A stretch of DNA of 64,000 bases from Acanthamoeba castellanii str. Neff (taxonomy: Eukaryota; Discosea; Longamoebia; Acanthamoebidae): assembly GCF_000313135.1 (NCBI RefSeq), contig NW_004457611.1, positions 213,074 to 277,073 of the forward strand, given 5' to 3'. Under the pieces are notes generated by a model that saw only the letters and a list, made by a program, of their open reading frames with translations, made no database searches and had not been told where the DNA came from. A program made the position numbers and the translations under genes. This document shows positions 11,718 to 30,257 of this stretch, piece after piece. The number at the start of each line of letters is the position of its first letter. Positions within the stretch are counted from its first letter, which is position 1.

Positions 11718-13480
11718 AGGTGGGCAGCTGTAGGAGGAGTAGTGGTAGTAGTGCGTACATGGTCTTGGACTTGACAGCCATCATGAGGTTGAACTCCTTG
11801 CCCGAGTCGACGCACTTCTGGAGGTAGCCGCGTACGTCCTTGTTGAGCTTCTTGAAGAGCTGTCGGAAGAGGGTGCCGAGGAGCGGGCCGGCGAGGTCGA
11901 GGCGCTTGTTGCCGTAGTGGTCGCGGTCGTCGAGCGGGCGCTTGCCCTGGGCGGCGAGGAGGAGGCGGTGGATGATGTAGCCAAAGAAGTAGGCCTTCTT
12001 GGTCTCGCAGTACTGGGAGATGCCGACGTGGGGCAGCATCTCCTTCTGGAGGATCTCCTTGGCGTACTTGATGCGCTTCTCGCGCGTGGCGCCGGTCGTG
12101 GTGCCGCGCTTGCCGATGTAGTCGAGAGCGACGGCCTGGTCCTGGATGACGAAGGCCTCCTCGAGCGACGGGCGCAGCATCTCCATCATGTCCTTGTTGT
12201 CAAAGTCGTACACGATCAGCTCGAGGATCTCCCGGTCGGCCACGAACCCGAGCGCGCGGAAGACGATGATGATGGGGATGTCCTGCCGGATGTAGGGGAT
12301 CGTCGCCTTGAGCGTCTGGCCCTTGGACCCCGACCGCTGCATCATCTTGACGTACATCGTGCTCGTCGGCCGGCTGCCCGTCTCCAGGCACGACCGGATC
12401 TCGGCCACGTAGGCGTACTTGGAGGGCGCCTGCTTCTTGAACACGTACACGTGGTTGTGGCTCATCTTCTCCTGCGCGATCAGCACCTTCTCGCTCCCGT
12501 TGATCACAAAGTAACCGCCCTGGTCGTACGGACACTCGCCCAACTCCGTCAGGTCCTTGTCCGACGGCGCACCCGCCAGCATGCAGTAGTTCGAACGCAA
12601 CATGATCGGCACCTGCGCGCCCATTAAATCACCATACGACACCATACGACAGTGTGTCGTGTGTGTGTGTGTCGTTGCGCGTGGTGCGTTAGGCCAGCCC
12701 ATTCGCGGCGCACCGCCTCGCACACATCCACCTCCTAAAGAATGGAGCTTGGGGGAGGGCTGCCAGCACGCACCTTGCCGATGAACACTCGCGAGAGCTC
12801 CTCCGTGGACTGGTGAGTCTCCCCTTCTTCGCCCGCCGCGGTGATCGTCGTCTTGGACATGTCCACGAACAAAGGCGCCGAATAACTATACGCACGGCGA
12901 ATCCGGCGTGATTGATTAGTTTGGAATTATTGGAAGCTGTGGAAATGTTTGTGGGGGGGGTGTGAAAAGATAAGCGAGGTGACGACGACGTACGTGAGGT
13001 TGCGCAGGCGGGCTTCGTTGGGAAGCATGGCCTGGGTGCTGCCGTCGGCTTCCGTCATGGTGGGCCGACTGAGATAAATTTGGCCAAAATTGATGATGTA
13101 GCGGGTCTGCGTCTGTGGCCCAGCGCCGGGCTTGTGCTGGGATTCGGGTTGGAGGATGAGGTCGGGCGATTCATCCACGAGCTCTTGCATGGTGTTCTGA
13201 ATGAAGGCATCGAACGAATCGAGCTGCTGCCGCACTAAGCCCTTCTCTTCGAAGTAGGCACTGATCACAGTCCATGTGTCCTCCTGCGTGATTTCTTCCT
13301 CCTCTTCATCCTCCATCATCTCCTGATCCATTCCATCGGCACCCCGTGTGGCGTACTCCTCCTCTTCCATCACATCCTCATCGCCTGCCAGGTGAAGGAA
13401 TCATCGTAAGGTGATGCGTGGGATGGAAATGTAGTGAGAGCGGCTACTGTACCGAAAGTAGTAGTGTCGTATTCAGACAT
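8490..13480 (-). CDS. RPB2: RNA polymerase II second-largest subunit RPB2
   Basis: Beta-like catalytic subunit of RNA polymerase II, nuclear. Twelve exons phase without error: 13480-13453, 13384-12994, 12885-12774, 12612-11759, 11580-10971, 10823-10680, 10595-10091, 9909-9725, 9568-9389, 9308-9152, 9016-8682 and 8579-8490, giving 1196 aa, normal for the family. Landmarks in order: acidic N-terminus with [39 protein letters not shown]; the fork region [89 protein letters not shown]; and the C-terminal zinc site CDLC...CRSC, then [15 protein letters not shown]. Pol II rather than Pol I or III is favoured by the length and by close match through the NQSS and C-terminal blocks. The ATG gives [10 protein letters not shown], with a 28-nt first coding exon. 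Confidence 0.97.
11669..11716. repeat. (TG)n microsatellite in RPB2 intron
   Basis: About 24 uninterrupted TG units within the intron between the exons ending at 11759 and starting at 11580. In the transcribed strand it reads (CA)n. Confidence 0.9.
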
Positions 13481-13732
13481 CTTCGCGATTAGATTCGCTC
13501 ACCGCTCGGCCCAAGCTCACGTAATGTCAAAACCACCCGCGCGGCCTACGTTCGAGGTCTTTGCGCTGAGCTTCGAAGCGACAAAAGAAAAAGACCAGCC
13601 ACCCCCGCTGTTCAAATTTATACCTCCCGAGGTAGGGGGGGGCGCACTTAAGGAGGCGGTACGCCTCAGGTAACGGTCGGTGCTTGCTCCTGCCAAAATC
13701 CGGACGGCCAGCGCACCAATTTGACAACTTCA

Positions 13733-14440
13733 ATTTACAACTTCATGGTTGGTGCCACATCATGAGGGGTGAACTGCAGCTCATCAGCCCAGATCTGGAG
13801 CCTGTGGGTGGTCATGACATGCTTGTTGCAGTTTGGGGCCTCCAGGATGGTGTTCTTGCACCAGAGCATGTGGTGGTCCTGACCAGCAGAGAAATCTTAG
13901 GAACTCTGGCACCTCACCTGTAACCTCCAGGAGCTTTAACAGTTCCTTGTTGTTGGCCATGGCTGATGGCAGGGTGACTGGACACCAAAAATTCTTTTTA
14001 ACTGCATTAAAAATGACTGGCCCTCCCATTTCAAATGAGCATGAGTTACTGGTGAGAAGGCTCCAAGCCCTTATGGCCTGCACAGACTACTCCATGTACA
14101 GCCACCAAATTTGCAGATGCCCTTGCCTGTGCACTTTAGATGACTCCCATATAATGTGGCCTACACACACCAGGTGTGGTGTTTCAGTTGCCTCTGATGC
14201 CACAATTGTCAAGTTCTGCCTGGTGTTGTTGATCCACCAGCACGTCATGCATGCAACAGCCCACCACTCTGCAGACCGCCATGCTTGCCCGCGGGCGAAA
14301 GACACTGATGAGGATACCTCTGCTACCAATGAAAACTCCCAGATTACAGACGGAAAATTTACCTTTAATGGATATTTGCGGACACGCGCTACTTTCTTGT
14401 GCAGATTGATGCTTGGCACGTAAAATATGCGCACAAGTAT
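13733..14440 (-). CDS. Possible atypical spliced gene or gene remnant of unknown function
   Basis: I do not recognise this. The base and codon usage (near-equal third positions, many CAT, AAG and ATT codons) is unlike every neighbouring gene. On the minus strand, candidate exons with good splice signals read KCTGKGICKF, then AIRAWSLLTSNSCSFEMGG and VIFNAVKKNFWCPVTLP through NNKELLKLLE, then DFSAGQDHHMLWCKNTILE and HRLQIWADELQFTPHDVAP before a TAA at about 13733. Cys and His residues are frequent, but I cannot assign a known zinc finger. A start is not evident. It may be a host gene of unusual composition, an acquired gene or a decayed copy. Confidence 0.3.
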
Positions 14441-14830
14441 ACGCTGTGCCTTTTTTAAAATCCAATGGGTACGGGCTGGTGTGAAGATCATCGCTTTTCT
14501 GCCCTCCCTGAATCTCCCCAAACAGCCAAACAGGCCACAACGCTACAAGGTGGCGCGCGTATCAGTTTTTTCTCCTCTTCACCAAGTCAGCACATCACCG
14601 CAAGCTGCTGTACCCCACGAACAACCTTACCTCGGTTACTCCCTCGAGTACCGCCCCGCCACTTCGCTAGGTCTATTGTTTTCGCTCGTTTTGGCGGAAG
14701 CTCGAACAGCAGCACCACGACCAAACGAAGTCCGCATCCATCCCCAAGCCAGCAATAATTATTATTCTCGCCTGGCTTCGCTCTTTAGAAGAACGAACAA
14801 GACGAAGAAGATAAAGACGGAGATAAAGCC

Positions 14831-16600
14831 ATGGCGTCAGCACACAACTCTTCGGGCCAGCCGCCTTCCCCGCCCAGCCCTCCCTGTCCGATGGGGTGGA
14901 GCCCACCCTCGGCCAGCTCTTCCTCTCGGGCAGCACCAACGTGAAGGGCGACATCCAAAGCTTCCTCGCCCGCCTCGCTCGCAGCCCCCAAGTACTCGCC
15001 GAGGAGGCCAAGGAACACCACGCCCGCACCCACCGTCGCATCCGCCGCCGACGAAAACCCGCCGCCGCCACCGCCGCTGAAGATAACGATTCCGCCGCCT
15101 CATCGTTGTCTCTACAAACTCAGCCATCTCTGCCATCTTCGCCTCTGGCCTCGACATCCATCGAATCTGCCACTCGCGCGAGCAGCTCTGCCCACGACCA
15201 AGGTCCGCCCCGCAAGAGGGCGAGGCCCGCCCCTGCCCCCCTCTCGCGAGTCCAGCCTGCGAGAGCCGCCCCCCAGGCCCAGCAGCACGCCATCACCGAC
15301 CACGGCGTCCTGCGTCGCGCTCCGCCCGTGCCCATTCTGCCTCAGCAGCAGCAGCACCACCAGCACCAGCTGTATCGGCCCCAGCTGCGCTGCGAGGAGC
15401 TGCAGGAGCACCACCACCACCACCAGCAGCAGGAAGAGGAGGAGCACCACCAGCAGCGGGTGCAGCGACATCACAGCACGCCCGCCGCCTTCAGGCCCGA
15501 GCCGAGTAGCAGCAGCCCGTCGTCGTTCTCCCTCTCGAGCAGTGCGTCGATGCCCGACCTCCTGAGCAACGTGCTGGACAGCTTCCCGAGCTTCCCCTAC
15601 GCACACCACCCCCAGCAGCCCTCGCCCTCGCCCGCGTCGCTCATCAACGACTCGCTCTCGCTCGACGTCAACCGCCTCATCTACGACATCGGGGACTACT
15701 GCCTCTCCCTCTGCTCCGACATCTCCCTCATCTGCAACTCGCCCCCACCGCCCGCCCGCCCCGCCTCACCCGTGCCCCCAGTCCTCGTCCGCCTCCACCT
15801 TCTCCCGCCCCTTCCCGCCCTCCTCTTCATCAGCCGCCGCCTCTTCGTCGTCGGCCGTCGGATCGGGCCATCACCATCAGCAGCAGCAGCAGCAGCACCA
15901 CCAGTACCACCGCCATCAGCAGCTGCACCACGGAGGCATAGGGCACGGGCCGCCACACGCGCCCTCGTCCCCCGCAGCAGTGGCCTCGCGGTTGCCGCAG
16001 TCGCCCTATGCCGGCAGTGCACCGGGCAGCAGCCTGGCCTCGTCGTCGTCGTCGTCGTTGTTGCAGTGCTCGTCGGCCGTGTCGTCGCCCTACCTTCCCT
16101 CCCCGCCGCCCTCGTTCGCGCTCGGCGTCACCGTGCCCTCGCCGCCAGCCCTGAGCCGGGAGGACCAGGCCGCCGCCAGCAGCCGACACCCGACGCACGC
16201 CATGCGCGCCTCCTTCTATGCCGAGGAGCCCTACTACCAGCCGGCGCCCCCGACGCCCGAGGAGACGCCCCGCCAGAGCCGCCGCCACGCGCCTAAGCAG
16301 CAGCAGCCCCATCGTCAACAGTCGTCGTCATCATCGTCATATTGCCAGCAGCCGCCGCAGTTCTACGAGCGCCAGGCGACGCACGGCCGGATGGCCGCGG
16401 ACAAGGGCTCAGCCGAGACGATGAGCGAGGCCGATGAGGTGGCGGCGCTCATCCGGGACTTTCTGCAGGAGGAGGGCGAAGGGCAGGACCAGACGCAGTA
16501 CGACTCGTCCCTCCTCTACAGCTCCCCGACCGGCCGCTCGCGACGACAAAGGAAGGAGCAGCAGAGCAGGCAGACGACGAGCGCGGGCACCACGCCCTGA
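14831..16600 (+). CDS. Uncharacterised Q/H/S-rich low-complexity protein
   Basis: No family recognised. The coding signal runs to the TGA at 16598-16600. A structured N-terminal segment reads EPTLGQLFLSGSTNV then GDIQSFLARLARSPQVLAEE. Next comes a long Gln/His/Ser/Pro-rich region, a central piece (SLSLDVNRLIYDIGDYCLS) and a C-terminal segment DEVAALIRDFLQEEGEGQ. The arrangement suggests a disordered regulatory or RNA/transcription-associated protein, but that is inference. The ATG at 14831 is not in the main coding frame, so the frame must change near 14870-14900. A second change is needed near 15760-15785, where the CNSPPPP reading passes to SSSASTFSRPFPP. Both lie in C-rich runs, so base-count errors or very small introns are possible. 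Confidence 0.5.
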
Positions 16601-24560
<7,960 letters not shown>

Positions 24561-24592
24561 CCCCCTCTCGCCATGGACGAGAGAGCCGCCGC

Positions 24593-24595
24593 CTA

Positions 24596-24626
<31 letters not shown>

Positions 24627-24650
24627 ATTGAGATATAGATAGAGGAGAGA
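24593..24650. other. (TC)n tract plus perfect inverted repeat downstream of folate gene
   Basis: A TC run of about 14 units passes into CTATCTATAT-TGAG-ATATAGATAG, a perfect 10-bp stem with a 4-nt loop (24619-24642). It lies 60-80 bp after the folate-gene stop, so probably within its 3' UTR or just beyond. A role in 3' end formation or mRNA stability is only a guess. Confidence 0.6.
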
Positions 24651-24895
24651 TACAGATAATATAGTCTTGGTTCTTGTTGCCTGCACACTCGCTCGACTCG
24701 TCACACGCACACGCACACACACATACGTGTGTGTGCGTGGCGTGGCGTGTCGTGTGTGTGTGTGCATTTGGCTCCCTTTCGAGCAATAATAATGCTTCAG
24801 ACGTCCCGATAACCGGCCTTCTTCACAATTTCCTTTCTTCCCCTACTTTTCTTTGTTGGCAGGTTTTCGTTAACAGATTGATTATCCACAACAAG

Positions 24896-26979
24896 ATGTC
24901 GAAGCAGCAGCTCAAGCTGTCCCACGTCCTCGACGACTTGTGCAGGTGTGGTGCCGCTCCTTATCTTATCTCCTTATCTTTTGCCGCTCCTCGCTCCTGG
25001 TCACACCACCAACCCTCCAACCTTTATTGTTGCGTTTGTGGTGGGGGGGGGATGTTGGCGTGCTGCTGCTGCTGCTGCTGCTCAGCCGGTTCATCATCAA
25101 CCTGCCGGAGGAGGAGCTGCATTCGTTCGAGCGGATATGCTTCCAGATAGAGGCCGCCCACTGGTTCTACGAAGACTTCTACCGCGAGCACGACCCCAAG
25201 CTCCCGCCCGCCTCCCTCAAACTCTTCGCCCGCCAGAGTTCGCCCGCCTCCTCTCGCGCGTGTTGTGTGCGTGTGCGCGTTGTGTGCGTGTGGGGGAGGC
25301 GTGTGTTCTGTTCGTGCTCACTCTTTTCCCATTCCCGTTGGCATGCGGTGTGTGCGGTGTGTGTTGTGTGTGTGTGTGTGTGTGACGGGGCAGTGTTCGA
25401 GCATTGTGCGCTGCTGCGTCCGTATCTGGCGGAGCACTCGATCGACGAGATCTTTGCGTCGTTCACGCACTACAAGACGCGGGTGCCGGTGTGCGGGGCC
25501 ATCCTGCTCAACACGGCCCTCGACAAGTGCCTGCTGGTCAAGGGCTGGCACTCGCGCTCCAGCTGGGGCTTCCCCAAGGGCAAGATCAACAAAGACGAGC
25601 CCGAGCTCGAATGCGCCAAGCGCGAGGTACCTTCAAACTCGCCACCTTAACTACCTCCTCCATGCGGTGCCACAGCCACCGCCGCCTTACGCTCGCGCGT
25701 GCCTCGAATTCCTTAAATAACGTTGGAGCTGGTGCGGGGCAGGTCTATGAGGAGACGGGCTTCCAGATTCCGGACGGGCTCATCACCGAAGAGGACTACA
25801 TCGAATTCACCAAGAACGAACAGCGGGTGCGTGCCGTGCGCTCAGGCCGGATGATGGGTTCCTGCATTTCCAATCACTGTCTACATCCATTCACACGCGT
25901 GTAATTTGTGCACACACACACACACACACACAACACACACACACAACACACATCCGTATCGCGTGTGCGTGCGCAGGTGCGGCTGTACATCCGTCCCCTA
26001 CGTGTCCGAGAACCACCCCCTTTGCCTCCCCGCACCCGCAAGGAGATCAGCGTACTCCCCCCCCCATCGTGCTGGCGGCGGCGGCGGCGGCGATGTGTTG
26101 ATGATGGCGATGATGGCGCCGCTTGTTGCTGAAGATAGTGTGTGGTCCGGGTGGCAGAAAATCAAATGGCACCTGATCAAGGAGCTGCCCTCGTACAACT
26201 CCAAGCAGACCCCCGGTACGCCTGCACACTTCACCACTGCCCGAACCCCCCCCCCACAAGGCATATGGAGCGTGATTGGCTGCGTGTGGTCGTGTGGTCG
26301 TGTGTCGAGTGCGATGCTGCTGCTGCTGCTGCTGCTGTTGACGGATGGGGTGCAGGGGTGCGCAAGACGGAGAACTTCTTCATGGTGTCGCCCGTGGTGG
26401 GCCGCCTCAAGAAGTGGATCCAGGTCCGCCGCCAACGCGACAAGCGCATCCCCGGCGCTGCTCTCGCCGCCGCCGCCGCCGCCACCAGCACCTCCTCCGC
26501 CTCCAGCGTTCACCCTCCGCCCGGCCTCACCGCCGCCAGCTCCGATGGTACGCGCCCTTTTGCCGTAGCGTGTGCGTGTGCGTGTGGTCACTCCGCGGAT
26601 GATCTCACACTGCACTCATTCACTCGCGGGTGGCGGCGGCGGGGGCGGCGGTGCAGTGGCCCCCAGGCGTGTGCTGCTGCGCAACACGCCGCCGGGCGTG
26701 GCGGGGCCTGCTCAGCCCGGGCAAGGGGGAGAGGCCAAGCCCAGGGAGAGCCGTGCCGGTGCTATCTTGAACGACCGACGGCGCGGCTCCGGCGGCGCGG
26801 CTGCAACCGGCGGTGGCGAGGGCGCGGCGTACAATGATGATAGACGCCACGAGGAGGAGGAAGAGGAGGATGCATACCACCACGGCGGGGCGCAGGGGCG
26901 GAAGAAGGCGCCCAACCCGCTCCTCACCTTCCAGTTCGACGTGGCGGCCATCCTGCGGCACCTGCCCCCGGCCCTCTGA
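24896..26979 (+). CDS. DCP2: mRNA-decapping enzyme DCP2 (Nudix hydrolase)
   Basis: Removes the m7G cap from deadenylated mRNA, in cytoplasm and P-bodies, with DCP1 and Edc3-type partners. Eight exons in phase: 24896-24945, 25086-25237, 25394-25626, 25743-25826, 25977-26051, 26158-26215, 26356-26547 and 26657-26979, giving 388 aa. The N-terminal regulatory domain reads LDDLCSRFIINLPEEELHS, with HWFYEDFYRE as the DCP1-contact region. The Nudix domain has WGFPKGKINKDEPELECAKR followed by EVYEETGF, matching GX5EX7REUXEEXGU. Box B follows: RKEISKIKWHLIKELPSY. The C-terminal half is disordered, and the protein ends in NPLLTFQFDVAAILRHL, a leucine-rich helix like the short motifs DCP2 uses to bind partners (inference). 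The ATG chosen gives MSKQQLKLSHVLDDL. Confidence 0.95.
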
Positions 26980-27054
26980 ACCTGCCATCGCCGCCGCACC
27001 TCCACCACTGCTGTACATGCCATTCCCCCCCCCCAAATAATGAAAGGACTACGC

Positions 27055-27392
27055 CCACGCCACCTTTGTCAGGTGCCTGGTCAACATTGTCGCCATTGCG
27101 TTGCTGGTGCAGCAAGCACAGGTGGATGCGTGCCATCTCTACCCCGCATGCTGTCTGCAGGTAGGTTGGGCCATCTGAGAGCTCAACAAGGCTTTCCCTT
27201 AAACGCAGGAATCGATGCGCACGAGTTCATGGCGCTCAAGGGCCTCATGTGGGCGAGAGGATATGCTCACTACTACAACGTCGCGACGTCCCCGACCACA
27301 TGGTCACGCCCCAAATCAAGGAAATCGTGCAAGACATCTTTGCCGAGATCGCCCGCCACCCGGACATAATGTGCTTCTTCAAGCGATTCTGA
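27055..27392 (+). pseudogene. Coding-like fragment of unknown family with a frame break
   Basis: After the DCP2 stop, GC3-biased coding-like sequence resumes. One block reads DYAHATFVRCLVNIVAIALL, from an AG at 27054. A second, after an acceptor near 27208, reads GIDAHEFMALKGLMW then ARGYAHYYNV. In another frame it continues RDVPDHMVTPQIKEIVQDIF then AEIARHPDIMCFFKRF before TGA at 27390-27392. The frame shifts by one base near 27283. No start codon or upstream exons fit. It may be a decayed gene, a gene with an assembly indel, or an alternative 3' part of something else. I do not recognise the protein. Confidence 0.3.
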
Positions 27393-27452
27393 GCCCACCG
27401 TGCCTCTTACCCTCACGCATGTATGTGGGAGCACGACACGGCAATATATGTC

Positions 27453-28189
27453 CTACACTCGCCTTCGCGGGTCACTGTCATCGCGCACGTAGGAGTAGTA
27501 GTGGTCGTATCCCACCTTGCCGTCGCTGCTGCCGCCACCGGGCTGTCGTCGTCGGTCGCCGTTGGCGGCCGCCACAGCTTCATCGATGTGCTGCGCGATG
27601 TAATTGGTGAAGTCCTCCACCTCCACCTCGTCGGCCGCCGCCTGTTCCCAGAGGGCCGGCGCTCGGACGTTGATCGAGTCGCCGTCGTTGCTGGAGAGCA
27701 TGTAGTTGAGCTTGGCCGACACCACCAGGCTCAAGAAGTATCTAATCAGATATCAGACATCAGACATCGGTAACTAACTAACGAACTAACGAACTAAAAT
27801 ATGATGCCGGGACGATGTACTTCTCCTTGAGCTGGTCGATCTGAGCGGCCCATTTTCGCTTTTCTTCGTCGTATCGGCGTCGTTGCTCGAGGAGCTCCTC
27901 GTTCAGGATTTCCTGGGCCTGCTTCCGTTCCTCGTTCTGCTGTTCGCTCAGCTCCAGCTGCGCCTCAAGCGCCGTCACCCGCTGGCTCAGATCCTGCCCC
28001 GCACGATGAATGCCGCCATCGCACACCGTCAACATGGCACAACCGTACCATCGCGCGCACGCGCACACACGCCATCACCGCACACACAGATGAGACTGCG
28101 TACGGTGAGTAGGTCGGTTTTCTTGTTGTCCTTTTTGCGCTTGAGGAGCTTGGACATCTGCCGCCCCATCCCGCCCTTGCCGTCTTGGT

Positions 28190-28248
<59 letters not shown>

Positions 28249-29961
28249 GAGTTGATGTTGGTTGAGTTATGGGATTGGGGCGGCTCATATCATGTGTACT
28301 CGAGGGTGGTCGTCATGATGGTGCACGTACCTTATCGCTTCCGACCACATCTTCCTCGTCGCCCTCGATACCCTGCAAAGTGCCAGCCGTCGTACACGGT
28401 GAGCATCCGGAAAACGACACAAGAAGAACGAAGAACGAAGAACAAGAAGAACGAAGAACGAAGAACGAAGAACGAAGAACGAAGAACGAAGAACGAAGAA
28501 CGAAGAACGAAGCAGACCTTAGATTCGGACTCATCGGAGGAGTCGTCGCCACTCTTGCCGTTAGCCGTCGGGGTTGCCGCGTACGGGTTCTGGCGTCGTG
28601 GCGATGCCGACCCAGTGCCATGCGCGGCTGCAGACGCCGACCCCACCGACGACGACGATGATGCCGATGATGATGATGGCAGACCTCCAGCTCCAGAGTT
28701 GGTCGAACCAACCTCCCTCGGGCTGCTCAGATCCTCTGCGAGCGCCGGTTGACGTGAGATGTGACAAAAAAAGAAGAAAAAAGGCGGCGATGGGAGGCGG
28801 CGTACTTGTGGGCAGCTGCGCGGCGGCTTGCACAGGGCTGCCCGCACCTCCTCCCGACCTCGGTGACAAACTAGTAACCCAACACGCATGCCTAGGTGAG
28901 TTGTGTCGTGTGTCGTGTGTGTCGTGTGTGTCGTGTGAGGAGGCAGAGGTGCACATACTGCGTGTTGTCGGCGGAGGCAAGGCCGGAGGTGAGGGCAGCA
29001 ATGTCGGTGTGCATGGAAGAGAAGCTCAGCTGCGGATCGGCCATCACCATCGTCACTGGTCGCTTTCGCGGTGCTGGCGGCTCCTCCTCCATGTTAAGGC
29101 TGTGTGTACACCACCACCGCGCATAATGAGTACACACGGCACTCCCAGCGAAATGGTTAGCGAGAGCGTCGTACTTGGGGTACATGACGGTCATGCGTCG
29201 CAGGGCTCGTTCGGACTTTTGTGCCTCGAGGCTGGACGACAGCGAATCGAGGAGCGGTCGCGTCGAGTTGGTGGCCATCCCGTGGTAGCTGTTGATGGTC
29301 TCCATCCATCTCGTTTGCTCTGTGCACGTTGGCGCGGGAGAGCGTCAGCTTTGATGAAAGTGCAATGCGTGCGTGTTCTGCGTGTTTGGTGGTGCGTGGT
29401 CTGGCGTGTGCGATGCGTGCGTGTTCTGCGTGCCTGTTTCAGAGGCTGCCTGGAGGGTGTAGTCGCGGCCGAAGGTGGTCTGGATGACGAAAATGTACTT
29501 CTTGCTGCCCTCCTTGCCCTCCGTCTTGGCCAGCAACTTGGTGCAGTCCTCCATCTTGACATGGCCGATCTCCTGCCAGGCATTATTCACGAATAGGCAC
29601 AAGATAAATAAAATAACAAGCTACCGTCACAAAATAAGTAAAGAAAAGGGGAAAAGAAGGTGGTTGTGGTACGGGGCTGTAGGGCGAGCGCGAGTAGGTC
29701 AGCTTGCCATCAACCAGCACAAACCTGGTCGAACAAAAAATGGTTAAAAATAAAATAAAAAGATGGAATGATTTACAATACGGCAGGAGGGCACCATCGC
29801 TTCTTGAAGCTACGGATGAGGCCCTTTGCGCCCTGCTTCAGCAGGAAACCCTCCAGAAAGGATTCCTACAGAGAGAAAGAAGGATTAAATTAGTGGATAA
29901 ATATAAGCAAAGGTCGAAAGAGGACAGGAAGAACCGTGGGGTTGAACGTTTGGCGCTTCAT
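27453..29961 (-). CDS. PH-domain and coiled-coil protein of unknown function
   Basis: The N-terminal pleckstrin-homology domain is clear. Exons 29961-29935, 29865-29795, 29724-29673, 29572-29434, 29319-29136 and 29099-28959 phase to give MKRQTFNPTESFLEGFLLKQ, then GLIRSFKKRWFVLVDGKLTY, GHVKMEDCTKLL, FGRDYTLQAASE and QTRWMETINSY, where the invariant C-terminal Trp of PH domains is present. Later exons give a Ser-rich stretch (SDDSSDESESK context), GIEGDEEDVVGSDK, a Lys-rich segment SKLLKRKKDNKK and a coiled coil (RVTALEAQLELSEQQNEERK), ending FTNYIAQHIDEAVAAAN. Membrane phosphoinositide or protein binding is inferred from the PH fold only. The intron 29433-29320 begins with GC, not GT. The join after 28959 is unresolved: the only phase-consistent path gives a different, hydrophobic C-terminus ending near 28561. 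Confidence 0.65.
28193..28243. repeat. (CA)n microsatellite in intron
   Basis: About 25 uninterrupted CA units in an intron of the PH/coiled-coil gene. Confidence 0.9.
28422..28513. repeat. Tandem heptamer array (GAAGAAC)n in intron
   Basis: About 13 copies of the 7-nt unit GAAGAAC, mostly perfect, inside an intron of the PH/coiled-coil gene (minus). Because 7 is not a multiple of 3, it gives a repeating seven-residue open frame (ERRTKNE) that is not a protein. Confidence 0.9.
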
Positions 29962-30257
29962 CGTACTCGTTTCCCTTTCCTTCGATCCGATCTTGTTGAT
30001 AATTAATTATGTTTTCTTGATGTTTTCTTCTCGGGCTCTGAATTTCCTGACCAGAAGCGAAGTGAGACAAGAGGGAAGACAAACAGATGAAAATAGGGCG
30101 CACCTCTGCTCCAGATCTCGTCACAACTTCCCTCTATCGCCGCAATGGGCGCCACACTGGGTGCTTCCTGCCAACAGATCAAATCAACCTCACATAGACA
30201 AGTAGCACTCAGCTCGAGAGTAGAACAGGAAAAAACAAATTCAAGTAGCGACTCAAG

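Noticed and set aside
28422..28513. CRISPR-like short direct repeats
   Set aside because: Units are contiguous heptamers without spacers, inside a eukaryotic intron.
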